64,000 nucleotides of DNA, taken from the NCBI GenBank assembly GCA_025403435.1, contig CM046327.1:14872218-14936217 (forward strand), read 5' to 3'. Shown here piece by piece: positions 23,385-35,109 of this stretch. The notes below the pieces were generated by a model. The model saw only the letters and a list, made by a program, of their open reading frames with translations, ran no database searches and was not told where the DNA came from. A program made the translations under genes and the position numbers. Source of the stretch: Artocarpus heterophyllus. Taxonomy: Eukaryota; Streptophyta; Magnoliopsida; Rosales; Moraceae. Positions within the stretch are counted from its first letter, which is position 1. Every line of letters begins with the position of its first letter.

Positions 23385-25795
23385 GATAAATTTCTCAATT
23401 GGTTTTCAACCTTTCACAAAAATGAGATTTTGGTCCTCAAACTTTTTTTTAACCAAATTGACCGTAACCTTTCAAATAATTTACTGAGAGACCATTTTAA
23501 CTAGACAGATGTTAAATGTGCATCACGTGAGGGGGCACATGACTATCCTAGTAAAGGTATTTTAGTAAAACATCTAATATGTTATTAAAAAAATTAAAAT
23601 TAAAACATAAAAAAGAATAAAGAAAAAATAAAAAACAAATAAATATATATTATTAAAATTAGATAATTTTGTTTTTAAACAAAAATTAGATCTTCCCATA
23701 AAAAAATCATATCTTCCTCAAAACAATATCTAATTCCCTAAAAACAAAATTAGATCTAAAGCTCAAAAATAAAAATAAAACTCCATCATCTCCCTCTCCC
23801 CTCTGGCATCTCCCTCCCCATTCTCTTCCATTGAGGATTTTACTCGCCGGAGACTTAGGTTTCATCGATGAATTCCTTTCCTTCAAAATAAAAAGAAAAA
23901 AAAAAAACAGATAGGGAGAGAAAGAGATCAAGAAATGGAGAGGGGTTGGGGGGCTTTGGTGATCCATGGACGGGGTTGTGAGAGGGAGGGTTGGGTGCGA
24001 CGGGGAGACAACTTGATGGCGACAGCGTTGGGGGGCTTTAGTGATTCCACTCGGGGTCGATGGGGAAGGCTGGGTTTGGGGGATGGGTGTTTGGGCCTTG
24101 AGGTGGGGTCAGCAGCAGATGGCGAGTTTTGGACGACAGGGACCTTATAGGTGACATAGTGGGGAAGGATGCCCTCGTATCGTCAATTTTTTCCCCTAAT
24201 TTTGGAATTTTGTCGATAAATTAGGGTTTATAATGTTGCTTAAGTCACTTTACTCTTTGACTTTTAAAACGTATCACTTAATCTCTTCAAACTTTGTTTC
24301 GCTAGTAAGTTTTCCTATTCCATCCAACTCCTTTAGTTTTTGGATGGTTTTTTATAACATACTTTCATATTTTCCCCCTTAAACTATGTCACTTATGCTA
24401 TTTTACGCTCTCCTGACTTTCAGAGGGTGTCATTATGTGCCCCAAATTTTTTTTTTAGCTAATGACCTCATTCCATCCAAGTTTCTTTGGCTTTACAAGT
24501 CAATGTTTTTTCTTTCTAACTTTAGGAGGACAAAATCCTAAACATAAAAAAAATTAAGGGAAAAAATATATTAAGGAAAAAAAAGTTCAAGGAAAAGTAT
24601 TATTTTTTGCAATGGGTCATTCCGACCACATAAAAGAGCCTAAGAAGAAAAAAAAACAATAAAATTCCTTAAAAGAATAGAGCTCATGAAGTTTTTTTTG
24701 GGTAAAAAAAGAACACATTATTTTAATTTCTTGTAATGAACCCCCTTCTTAAATTTTCTTTGTATTTGTATTTGAATAGCATGTTTTAAAAAATATTCAT
24801 TTGTAATTGTGAATATATAAATTGCTTTGACGTAGAAATCTTGTAAAGTTGGAAGAAAAACAAATCAATTTATTAGCCAAACAAAATTGGACGAAAGGCA
24901 GTTATTTGTTGCTAATAATAATAATAATGAAGGGACATAGTAACACATTTTGAAAATCAGGGGTAAAAAAATATAAGTGACATAGTTTGAGAGGAAATAT
25001 TAAAATATTTTACAAAAAACTGTCAAAAACTAACAAAGTTGGATAGAAGGGGATACTTACTAATGTAATACAATGTTTAAAGTAATTAAATGATACGTTT
25101 TAAAAGTCAGAGATAAAGTTACATAATTGACATAGTTCGGCAGGCAAATATGAAATAATCCTTTTTTTTTTTTATATTTGCATTTGAAGCCTTTCTGGAG
25201 TTCACGAGTTTGTGAAATCAAATGATGACGTGGCTTTGAATTTGATGAACTCGTGTGCAGTTTCCATCCTAGAGGAGTTTCCTGACATAGTCTTTGCATA
25301 TGGTTACAGTGATGAGTATAGGTATTCTTTGTTTTGTATCGTGTCCCACTAGACTTGTGGTTTATTTCACTTGCGTATTTTATTAGTTTTCATTTTTCAA
25401 TTTGGAACAGTTTTGCTTTGAAGAAGACGACGTGGCTTTAAGAAGAAGAAGAGAGAAGAGAGGGGTTTTGGACGAGGAAAACGAAGGAAGGAGTCTGCTG
25501 GGGAAGACGAAGACGAAGACAAAGCTTTTTTTCTTTGTTTTTTGTTTTTTGTTTTTTTTTTCTAGTTTTAAATTTTTTCTGGTTAAAAATTAAACCTTAT
25601 TTTGAAAGGTAATTTAAGGATTTTAATTAAAAAAATCACATCTGTAAACTTTTAATGATAAACTTAACAATTTAACTGTTAAAATGATCTCTCAACAACT
25701 TAATTGAAAAGTTAAAATTGATGTAGTTAAAAAAAATAAAAATATAAAATTTTACTTTTGTAAAATGTCGGAGACCAATTCAACAATTTACTCTC
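23385..25795. mobile_element. Candidate composite with inverted ends (outer pair)
   Basis: About 23388-23520 (TTCTCAATTGG, TTTGGTCCTCAAAC, GAGAGACCATTTTAAC) is the approximate inverse of about 25665-25792 (GTTAAAATGATCTCTC, GGAGACCAATTCAACAATTTA). Either this is one non-autonomous DNA element of about 2.4 kb or two related insertions in opposite orientation. It encloses the foldback element listed next and a purine-rich low-complexity frame near 25400-25590 that I do not take as a gene. Confidence 0.4.
24234..25140. mobile_element. Foldback element with arms of about 205 bp
   Basis: The left arm (24240-24443) and right arm (24931-25135) are clear inverses. Words such as GACTTTTAAAACGTATCA, CTATCCAACTTTGTTAGTTT-like, AAACTATGTCACTTAT and TTTTCAGAGGGTGTCATTATG-like recur on the opposite strand. 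The loop is about 490 bases with no coding sequence. Long terminal repeats of this size fit Mutator-like non-autonomous elements. Confidence 0.7.
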
Positions 25796-25944
25796 TTTTT
25801 TTTTTTTGGTGTTTGCACTACGCTTCATGAATGGATAGTTTTATTTTATCAAAATGCTATATTACATTCCCTAAAAAAAAAGAAGCTATGTTATAACTAC
25901 AATGAATTAAATTTTCTATCAGAAACCTCATTCTTGAAAATTTC

Positions 25945-26056
25945 AGTAGAACTTAAAGTGCAAAAGGACCATTTTAACAAATCTCAAAACACGTTAAATG
26001 TGACAAATTTAATTAATTTCGTGATCAAAATGGTCTTTGTGCTGTTTAAATTTGCA
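25945..26056. mobile_element. Short hairpin element (MITE-like)
   Basis: AAAGTGCAAAAGGACCATTTT at the left is mirrored by AAAATGGTCTTTGTGCTGTTT at the right, with an AT-rich centre. No coding content. Confidence 0.55.
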
Positions 26057-26929
26057 GAATTTGGTTTCAAAAATAGTTTTGGACATGAAATTAACAACTT
26101 GTGACGATAGTCACATTCCCAAAAACACAGGAGAAAACATGACATTTTATATAAAACGTAGGGGGAGAGTTACTTATTCACCTACACAAATTTTAAGCTA
26201 TAACATACTTTTACTTCGTACCGTAGCATGCGAGATTGAGATTTTTACACAGTTGTTAGAACTAGCAAGTTCTAACGTCGTTGCAGAACAAAGCCTAAAG
26301 GGCGATCAAGAATTGGGATATATGAGTAATCGAGGGTTGGTTTTGCTGCACTGCAAGCTACTAGATGGCATGAATCTGACATTTTTATGCATCAAGAATA
26401 CATGAGATCGCCTATGCTTCCTTAAACCCAGACAGAGTTTTATTGAAACAAAAGAAAGTGAACAAAGAAGCAAGTAAATGTAACCAAAGTACTCTCTCGT
26501 AGGAGAATACCCAGATAGAAATCTACCCTTTTGGGAACTGTTATCAAATATCAAATGCCAAAAACCAAGAACCAAAACCCAAATGACCATATCTATACAA
26601 CTTAGAAACAAAAGAACTGAATTGATTTTGCCAAAATCATACAATGATGATGCTTATAGTGTTCTCATCACGATCCTAAATTGAACTCAATCCCGAATTT
26701 GAACCATGTTAGTAACTTCACCATGTACCAAAATTCTCTTCCAACTTTTGAACATAACAACATCTAAAGCCTCAAACCAACAACAAGAATCTCCAAATGA
26801 AAGAACACTTTGTTTTTTTCTTTTGTCACCTCTTTTCTCTTATCATTAAGCTAAAGAATCATTATTCTACACCAACAAAAGAAAAAAACCCAAAAATAGT
26901 TTTTTTTTTTTTTGAGTATTGAGTTATGA
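26057..26929. other. Intergenic and presumed 3' UTR of bL12m
   Basis: Two opposite frames (26037-26405, 26306-26644) show no recognisable domain and overlap each other; I treat them as chance. The last 150 bases probably hold the 3' UTR of the minus-strand bL12m gene. Confidence 0.45.
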
Positions 26930-27439
26930 TTATTCCAATACCACAGTAGCACCCAACTCCTTGAGCTTGTCGATAATCGGAGCGGCCTCCTCCTTGGTGA
27001 CGCCCTTCCTCAGCACGGCGGGGACTTTCTCCACCAAATCCTTCGCCTCCTTCAGCCCCAAATCCGTGAACGCCCTTACCTCCTTTATGATTTTGATCTT
27101 CGCCGCCGCCTCGAACTTCTCCAGCTTGATGTCGAACGCGACCTTCTCCGCCGCCTTCACCTCGCCGCCGACCGCGTCCCCAGATCCGGTGGCCGTTCCG
27201 GGAGCCGCGGAGACCGCCGGGCCGTAGCGGTCGAGGCCCATCTTGAGGCGGAAGAGGACGGCGTAGTCGTGCCTCTCGAGCTTGGTGAGGTCGAGAAGCT
27301 CGTCGGCGATCCGCTCGAGCTTCTGCGCGCTGCTCTCGGTGGCGGTGGATAGGGCGGCGCGACAGCGCGGTGGGTTGGCGGCGAAGAGCCTGGAGAGAAG
27401 CCTGGTGGTGGTTTGGGTTTTGGTGGCTATGGAAGACAT
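26930..27439 (-). CDS. MRPL12: Mitochondrial large-subunit ribosomal protein bL12m (L7/L12 family)
   Basis: Stalk protein of the mitochondrial ribosome that recruits translation factors. One uninterrupted frame of 169 residues. Residues 1-30 are rich in Ser, Thr, Arg and Ala without acids, a typical mitochondrial presequence (MSSIATKTQTTTRLLSRLF). Residues 37-69 fit the L12 N-terminal dimerisation region. A Gly/Ala/Ser hinge follows (about 72-95). Residues 98-169 are the L7/L12 C-terminal domain, with KIKIIKEVRAFTDLGLKEAK and DLVEKVP. The start codon sits at the head of the presequence with no better upstream ATG. The coding region is strikingly GC-rich against an AT-rich background and has no intron. 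Both are compatible with retroposition, but many plant bL12m genes are intronless. The exact paralogue is not determined. Confidence 0.9.
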   Translation of the reverse strand: MSSIATKTQTTTRLLSRLFAANPPRCRAALSTATESSAQKLERIADELLDLTKLERHDYAVLFRLKMGLDRYGPAVSAAPGTATGSGDAVGGEVKAAEKVAFDIKLEKFEAAAKIKIIKEVRAFTDLGLKEAKDLVEKVPAVLRKGVTKEEAAPIIDKLKELGATVVLE

Positions 27440-27647
27440 TGTTGGGGAATTAGGAGATTTGGATTTTGGATTTTGGTGTTTCTATTCTCTGTCTATTTCT
27501 TTAGAAACTTTGTTCTTCCTTTTTGGGGGGGTTTTTCATTTGGCAATAGATCTCCCTCGGACTCTCAGAGTGTGGAGAAGCAGCTTTTGGTGTATCTTGG
27601 ATTCTTGGGGTTTTGGTTAGGGCCGTCGATGAAGGAGCTAAGGACAG

Positions 27648-27790
27648 GATATGTCGTTTTCTTGTAAACGACAGCCAATTCTGAAATACCAACGACATGT
27701 CGCTTTGTATTTGATATCCTTTTTCTGGCAGCGGATACTAGTTGCTCTTATGCTCTGTATTTCAAAGAGATGACGTCTCGTTAACATATT
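27648..27790. promoter_or_regulatory. ACGACATGTCG-type palindromes upstream of bL12m
   Basis: ATATGTCGTTTTCTTG at 27650, TAAACGACAGCC at 27665, CAACGACATGTCGCTTTG at 27690-27707 and GATGACGTCTCGTTAAC near 27768 are variants of the palindrome found upstream of NDUFS4. They lie about 210-350 bases before the bL12m start. A regulatory role is inferred. Confidence 0.45.
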
Positions 27791-28586
27791 ATAGATAAGT
27801 TATTTAAAATAAAATAAATGATGAATAAAGTAAATAAATAAACAAAGACAATACAATTAGAAGGGGGAGTTATCCTCTACGTTTTGGAGTTTGTAAAATG
27901 CATAGCGTAGCGTATATGTTCAAATCCACGTAAATTTTATACTTTTATATTGACTAAAGACTGATTATTTTTGCTCTTAAGGGTGTTTAATATTGTCAGT
28001 TTTAATTAAAATTTTTTATTTTTGTAGCTTTGTTTAGGGGACAGGTAGCACTTTATGGTATAAACCCTCTTTTTAGTGACGAAAATAGGCAACTAGGATC
28101 AACATGATAAGCGACAGACTAATTAGCAAGTGTAAAATTCTCACATGTTTTTGTTTAAAAAAAAAGAGTTATTGTGTAAATTTCTTATATAATATAGTGT
28201 TTTTGACCAAATTTGTTCAAGCCGACGCCCTTAAACACCCTATTAGTTTTATTAATCCATTTGTTGCCTAGTTTGAAAAACAATTTCTCTTTTCTCGACT
28301 TTCTTCAACTACTAATTGTACTTTGTGTATCCCGAATAGTTTGGACCTTAAATTCTTTATTTTGCTAGTGGTGAGTTATAGTCCAGAATAACTAGTAGAG
28401 TTAATTATTGGAAGGAAATGCCTCAAGACTTTTTTGTATGAATGCACCCAAAATTTTTTATTGTTTGACAACTTGGACGTTCAATGTTCGCATTTTAATT
28501 GTCGTCCATTAGTTGATATCCATTAACAATTGCATTGATCCCCAAGGATTCACAAATTTAAGGTCCTAAATGCAAAATCAAAAGTT
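27791..28586. other. Intergenic DNA before the Copia insertion
   Basis: AT-rich, no gene. The last 150 bases look repeat-derived, and the sequence continues directly on the far side of the retrotransposon at 35110. Confidence 0.5.
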
Positions 28587-28591
28587 GGGGT

Positions 28592-29018
28592 TGTAGAAAC
28601 TGCTCCATATTTTAAGGAAACCATTTCTACATTAATGTAAACGATTTCTACATTAATGTTTTAAGGAAACGGTTTCATACCATAATTGTGGTCCATTATT
28701 GAGTTTTAATCCATCAATTGCTACCTATATAAGTTTAGAAACCTTCATTTTTACTTTTTGATGGAAAGAGCAGAGAAGGAAAACAGGAGAGGTAGAAAAC
28801 TACAGTGAGTTTGGGTCCCCATTCCTGCAAGCTTCTCTCCAGTTTTACACCATCATTTTTCATGGAGCTTGTGAAGGAATGGAAGCTCTCAAACTGAAGG
28901 AAAGCAACAGCTGCCATTCGGATTCGCAGAGAGCAACGGCTACAATGGCGGGAGGTACGCCGGTTTTATGCGTATTTATATGCATTAAGATTTAGCATAT
29001 AATATTTTAATGCTAAAA
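28592..29018 (+). repeat. 5' LTR of the Copia element (427 bp)
   Basis: It begins TGTAGAAACTGCTCCATA and would end TGCTAACA, but its last dinucleotide has mutated from CA to AA. CTATATAAG at about 28725 is a likely TATA box. Relative to the 3' LTR it lacks a 13-base segment near 28970. Confidence 0.92.
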
Positions 29019-29036
29019 TTTGGCATCAAAGCGGGT
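29019..29036 (+). other. Primer-binding site of the Copia element
   Basis: TTTGGCATCAAAGCGGG directly follows the 5' LTR and resembles the TGGTATCAGAGC complement of the initiator tRNA(Met) 3' end used by most plant Copia elements, with two changes. Confidence 0.75.
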
Positions 29037-29321
29037 TTGAATCTCCGCCTTGTGTATTAGAAATCTGGAAATGAAAAAAAAAAACTCACGCCGTAACTTT
29101 TGTTTTTTTTTTTTTTATTTAATTTTTGGGTTTTGAATTTAGAGTTTTTTAACAAAAACTAAGATTAAAAATCATTGGGTAATTGGATTTCTAACATTTT
29201 TGTGATTTCAAACGTCACAAAATGGTGTCCGGAAAGCTAAAAACCCATTGGGTCTGCAACTAGGTCGTAAAATGGGTCAATCGGGTGAAGAAGACCCAGA
29301 TTTAGCTTGCAAACGGCAAAA

Positions 29322-29522
29322 AAACGACATGTCGTTTGGCATTTGGTCAGCCAAATGACATGTCGTTTCAGCGGGAGAGGGACGAAGTTTCCATCCTTGA
29401 AACGACAAGTCGTTGTGGGCATGCCCAAAACGACACGTCGTTTTGGCTAAGGGAGATTTTTCCCCAAGCAATGAAACAACATGTCGTTTCAAGCATTTAG
29501 GGCCCAAAATGACATGTCGTTT
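29322..29522. repeat. Six copies of a 16-bp palindrome in the Copia leader
   Basis: AAACGACATGTCGTTT and variants occur at 29322, 29353, 29400, 29428, 29474 and 29507, irregularly spaced by 26-47 bases. They sit between the primer-binding site and the first coding remnants. Minus-strand open frames here are by-products of the repeat. Confidence 0.9.
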
Positions 29523-31879
29523 GGACTATGGGGAATGCGTTTCAATCTAGAGAAACGATTCTGTTAACGCAAAATTAACCCGAAAATATTAAAAATTGAT
29601 ATTTTCTGAAATTTCATAAATTGATGTTTTTGAGGAAAATTTCATAAAATTTTCAAATTCTATAATTTTATGAATTTTCATTATATCTACAATTTTGATA
29701 TTTTTATGAAATTTTTCATATTATGGAATAGATTATGAAAAATTCATAATTTTAAATATTGATAACGTTTAGTATTTGTTGTAAATATTATGCAATTTTG
29801 GTGTGGTTATAATTTTTTTTTTGAATTTATGTACATATGTCGTTCATTATGTGTAATTCATGATTTTAATTATGCATACATTATTAGGTTGTATAATTAG
29901 TACATTAAAATTTTGTATAATAATGTGCTAGATTATGCTTTTGAATGTATAATTTTAATTTATGCATAATGAATATTGGTACATGAATTATTGGTTCTCT
30001 GTTCATATTTGTTAAAATTGCCTTAAGTTAAATGCAAGTTATTATGAACAAAATTATAGAATAAAATGTCTAGTGATCAATATAATTTTATTAATTAGAG
30101 TATAGCCATAGCAACTATAATTATATAAAATTATATATTAAGTGATTTAGGATCACATTTAAAAAAAAGGACATTTATTATAATTAATTATAATTGATAT
30201 AATAAATTTTATCCTACAGGAACATTTATTATATTCATATGATTAATTAAAATAAAATATCAAATTATATTCCTTAATTTACCCACAGGGATTAAGAAAA
30301 GAAAATAATTTGTTAATTTTATCATGAAGTTAAGTGGATCTAATTGAATTAAAACTTTAGCCCACAAGCAAGTTTTATGTCACTAGATTCATAATTGTAA
30401 AGAAGATAAATTTGATAGTTTATTATAAAGTTAAATAAATCGAATTGAATTAGAGCCTTAGCCCACAGGCAAGTTCTATGTCATTGGATTCATAAATATT
30501 AAATCATGATTTACATTGGTAAAACATGATATAAGTTTATTAGTCTCAAAAATTATGAAATGTAAGCATGAAATTGGTATTGCAGCCTTATGACCTGTGA
30601 ATTACTCTAACATTAAATAAAATTCTCAAACTTAAAAGGGGCATGATAAAATATAGAAGGAAAGAATTCTTCTTTAAATTAGGAGGTTAGACGTAGATTA
30701 TGCTACCTATTATTACTAACACTATAACGGATAAATTGAGCTCTTAAAAATATTGGGACTGATGTAATCATTTTGATACGTTGATCATAAAGACCAATAT
30801 TTTATGCTAGTGTTAGAGGTTCTGTTAATAAGCATAAAGAATGTCAAGGCATTACTAAAATAGCCGTTAATGAGCATTTTGCATCATCACATAAAACTTT
30901 TGCCATCATCCTAATAATAAAATTTACAACCTTAAGGATCACCAAATGTGCGAGAACACTTATTGAAAACAAGGAATACTATGGCTCAATTAAAGACACT
31001 TGAGATTGATATAACTGAATCTTTCCTTGTGCATTATACATTAATCACTCTTTTATAGCAGTATGAATTCTTCTTCAATATCTTAGGAGACACATAAGGA
31101 TAGATGGTCAATTAATAAATTTATGACCATGTGTTTCAAGAAGAAGGAATGCTGATAACAAAAATGAGTGAAAGTGCGTTATTGATGATACAAGAAATGT
31201 ATTAATAAAAATAATTCAATCTCAATGATAAGTATCAATCATAACATTTAGTGGATTGATTTTTGTTATACAATCCATATTTCAAATACCTTATGAGGTA
31301 TAAGAAACCAAGGGATACCAGTATAATGTAAACAAAACATCTATTCGGAAGAACTAGATGCGTTCACTTATAAAGTCAATTTGAAAAAGCACTTAAAAAT
31401 AAATAAATAATTAAGTAGTGCTCTTGTTTAAATTTGGAAAAGACCTTGTAGATTCCTACTTTCTCTGGGAATTTAATTTCAGTTTCAAGACTTGTATTTT
31501 GATATTTTATAAGTTTTTCAAGATTTTCTTCAGTTTATAAAATATATATATAATAATCCTATTAGGAATGGTACATTGTCTGATGGTCTTTTCTATATTA
31601 AGTTACAACATGATACCACTCATAATGTTATGCATGCTTGTACTAGTATATATAAAACATTGTGTTATGAATGATAATTCCTCTCTAAAATGGCACCAAA
31701 TCAAGACAAATTTCTCTAAAGAGAATTAAGAGATTAGTAAATGATGAAATACTTAGTACTTTAGATTTTACCGACTATAACGCTTGTGTAGACTGCATTA
31801 AGCACATCAGACTAACAAGTCTAAGAAGGTGCAACAAGGAACATATTAGAAATCATACATTCAGATATAAATTCAAATA

Positions 31880-32570
31880 GTCCAAAATATTTCATCTCTT
31901 TCATAAATAGTTGCTTACAATACATATGTCTCTACTTGCTTCATAACAAGAACGAATCATTAAATGCCTTTAAAATTTTAAAACTAAATAGAGAGACAAT
32001 GTAGGAAGCAAATTAAGATCATGATAATAGATAGAGATGAAGAATATTATTGTAGATACACTGAGAATGGATATACATCCGGTCCATTTGTGAAGTTTCT
32101 TTTAGAACATGGGATAATTGCCTAATACACCATTCTCAATTCTTTAGAACATATTGGTGTGACAACAAAAAGAAACTGAAATTTAATGGACATTGTGAGG
32201 AGTATACATAATCACTCCAACTAAATTCTTGTGGATTACAACTCTTAAACTGGTTGGGTATATATTAAACCGATTTCTACCTAAGGTTGTCCCAAGGATG
32301 CCATATGTACAATGGAAAGTTTGGAAACCGAGTTTGCAACATATACACATTTGGGACGTCTGTCTAAAGTAAGAGTTTATAACTCACAAGAAAAAATATA
32401 GATCCAAGGACCATTAATCAGTATTTTATTAGATATGCTGAAAGGCTATGAAATACGGATTCTATTGTCCATCTCATAACACAAAGATTATGGAATCAAG
32501 AAATGCAAAATTTCTAAAGAATTACTTGATCAGTGGGAGCGATCTAACACGGAACATTGTTTTTGAAGAT
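31880..32570 (+). pseudogene. Copia integrase remnant
   Basis: Piecewise translation gives FITFIN, YLLHNKNESLNAFKIL and, further on, GYAERL-like and ESRNAKFLKN-like segments in the order of Copia integrase core to C-terminal region. Many stops and frame changes break it. This describes a dead plant retrotransposon gene. Confidence 0.75.
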
Positions 32571-32914
32571 AGATCATTTGTTGCTCAATTTTACTGCTCA
32601 AGTGATTGATTGGTTATTATTCACAACACTACTTAAGTTCAACAAGTGTTGATCAACCGATTATTGAAATTCCACAATTTTGCTGATTATGACCCAGTAG
32701 ATCAAATAGTTTAGCTAATGCTTGAAATTATTGGATAAGCAGTTGAACAACATATTCCTCAAGAAGCGTTGATACAACATTAAGAAGGTCTATTAGAATA
32801 AAGACATCAACAATTTCTAGTGATAATGATGTGTATCTACAGTAGTAGGACAATAACATTAGAGCCAAAAGTGATTCTAAAATGCTTTCACAAATTATAA
32901 ATTGAATCAAATTT

Positions 32915-33440
32915 GTGATTCAATGCCATGAAAGATGAGATAGATTCTATGGCATCTAATAGAGTTTACAATTTTGTCAAGTTGCCATAAGTTGTAAATG
33001 AGTCTCCAAGACAAAAAAAGACCCATTAGGCAACATTAAAAGATATGAAGTAGACTCGGTGCTAAAGGATTCAACAAAGAAGAAAGGAATTGATTACAGA
33101 ATATTTTTCTCCTGTATCTAAGAAAGATTCTTTTCATATTATTATTGCATTAGTTGCACATTTTGACTTAAAGTTGCAACAAATGGACGTGAAAAACGAT
33201 TTTTTTTTCAATAAAGATCTAGAGGAAGAAGTTTACATGAAACAACTATAAAGATTTTTCTCTAGTGATGGTGAGCATTTGGTGTGTAAGCTTAAGAAAT
33301 CCATATATGGATAAAACAAGCATCCCGTTAGTGGTATGTTATAATGTCATCTATTCATCTAGTTTTGTAGAGAACATTATAAATCAATGTATATACCATA
33401 AGGTCAGTGTGAGCATAAATTCTTTTCTTATTCTATATGG
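32915..33440 (+). pseudogene. Copia reverse transcriptase remnant
   Basis: Recognisable segments are NAMKDEIDSMASNRVYNFVK, then EYFSPVSKKDSFHIIIALVA, then LQQMDVKNDFFF, then VCKLKKSIYG. The intervening parts are shortened or stopped. The order and spacing match Copia reverse transcriptase, and the polymerase cannot be functional. Confidence 0.85.
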
Positions 33441-33734
33441 ATAATGTTTACTTGCAACCAATGATGAGGGTTTGCTAAATGAGGTGAAATAATTTCTCTC
33501 TAAAAATTTTGATATATAGGATATAGGTGATGTATCTTATGACATTTTCATGAAGATCTATAGAGACAGATATAAAGAAATTTTAAATCTATTGTAAGAA
33601 ACCTATATCAATAAGGTTTTAGAGAGAATACAGATGAAAAATTGTTCACCAAGTGTAGCTCCCATTTTGTGAAGGATGATAAATTTAATCTAATCAATGT
33701 CCCAAATGAATTATGTAAAGAAACAAACGAAGAA

Positions 33735-34390
33735 CATTCCATATGCTTCAGTTATGGAAGCCCCATGTATGCTCAGGTCCATACAAAACCTGGCATTGCA
33801 TTTGATGTGGAAATGTTAAGAACACGTTAGAGTAATCCAGGTAAGGACAACTTGAAAGCTACAAATAAAGTAAAAAGGTACCTTTATGAAACCATAGACT
33901 ACATGCTTACATATAAATGAATTGAAAATTTGGAAGTAATTGGCCATTCTGAGTCAGACTTCCCTAGCAGTGTTGGATATATTTTGTTAGTGAAGCTGTA
34001 TATTAGAGAAGCGCAAAGCAGACCTTGACGGCTACTTCCACTATAGAGACTAAGTTCATATTTGTTTTGAGACTATTATGTATGGTGTGTGGATTAAAGG
34101 AGTTTCAACTATGGGCTTATAATTATGGATCCAATTTTTAAGCCATTAAAAAAATATTATGACAATTCAAAAATAGTTTTATGGCTAAAAATAAAGTGGT
34201 GGTCGAATTAAGCATATCGACATTAAGTGTTTAGCCATAAGAGAACGTGTTAAAAGATAAAACAGTGTTCATTGAACACGTTAATACTAAATTGATGATA
34301 GTTGATCCTTAACTAAAGACATATCTACAGCTCAAAGTTATGGATCATGCAAATTGTATGGGACTCGATTCCTTTGTGTAATTTTCGTTG
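33735..34390 (+). pseudogene. Copia RNase H remnant and pol 3' end
   Basis: YGSPMYAQVHTKPGIAFDVE is the typical junction between reverse transcriptase and RNase H. It is followed by KVKRYLYETIDYMLTY-like and IGHSESDF-like stretches. Further on, remnants of the pol C-terminal region reach about 34390. Several stops interrupt the frame. Confidence 0.8.
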
Positions 34391-34647
34391 TAAGAACGAA
34401 TTTATGAAACTCTATTTCAGTTGTGATATTTTCTCATATTTAGTTTGTATATACATTAAGTTATTTAATTGAGAAATATCATTAAGAGGACCTAGAATAA
34501 ACATAGAGTTTATTCATTAAGGTATATGAGCTAGTATTTAAGAGATATGATACATTGTAATACATGGAAGATAATACTTGTTATTAAGAGGAACTATCGC
34601 CATGATTCATGTATTTTATCTTTTACTATGATAAATAATAGAATACA

Positions 34648-34664
34648 TGGGCCAAGTAGGAGAA
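34648..34664 (+). other. Polypurine tract of the Copia element
   Basis: TGGGCCAAGTAGGAGAA abuts the 3' LTR. Copia elements typically have CAAGTGGGAGAA here, so this is a slightly mutated priming tract for plus-strand synthesis. Confidence 0.75.
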
Positions 34665-35104
34665 TGTGGAAACTGCTCCATATTTTCAGGAAACCGTTTC
34701 TACATTAATGTAAATGGTTTCTATATTAATGTTTTAAGGAAACAGTTTCATGCCATAATTGTGGTACATTATTGAGTTTTAATCCATCAATTGCTACCTA
34801 TATAAGTTTAGAAACCTTCATTTTTGCTTTTTGATGGAAAGAGCATAGAAGGAAAACAGGAGAGGTAGAAAACTACCGTGAGTTTGGGTCCCTGTTCCCG
34901 CAAGCTTCTCTCCAGTTTTGCACCATCATTTTTCATGGAGCTTGTGAAGGAATGGAAGCTCTCAAACCGGAGGAAAGCAGCAGCTGCCAGTCGGATTCGC
35001 AGAGAGCAACGGCTGCAATGGCGGGAGGTACGCCGGTTTTACGCTTCCGTTTTATGCATATTTATATGCATTAAGCTTTAGCATATAATATTTTAATGCT
35101 AACA
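34665..35104 (+). repeat. 3' LTR of the Copia element (440 bp)
   Basis: It begins TGTGGAAACTGCTCCATA and ends ATGCTAACA, with intact TG...CA termini. It has about 94% identity to the 5' LTR by hand count, plus the 13-base difference. The open frame at 34878-35081 is within the LTR and is not a gene. Confidence 0.92.
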
Positions 35105-35109
35105 GGGGT

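Larger units (their letters stand above)
28592..35104 (+). mobile_element. Complete but inactive Ty1/Copia LTR retrotransposon
   Basis: A 6.5-kb element with two LTRs, flanked on both sides by the same 5-bp target duplication GGGGT (28587-28591 and 35105-35109). Behind the 5' LTR is a primer-binding site of the initiator-tRNA(Met) type. Before the 3' LTR is a purine tract. Translated in pieces, the interior shows integrase, then reverse transcriptase, then RNase H remnants on the plus strand; integrase before reverse transcriptase is the Copia order. Stops and frameshifts are everywhere, so no gag or pol protein is made. By hand count the LTRs differ at about 25 positions plus a 13-base indel, so the insertion is not recent. 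Confidence 0.93.

Noticed and set aside
25402..25593. Plus-strand frame rich in Glu, Arg, then Phe
   Set aside because: Purine-rich then T-rich low-complexity DNA within a transposon-like region; no family signature.
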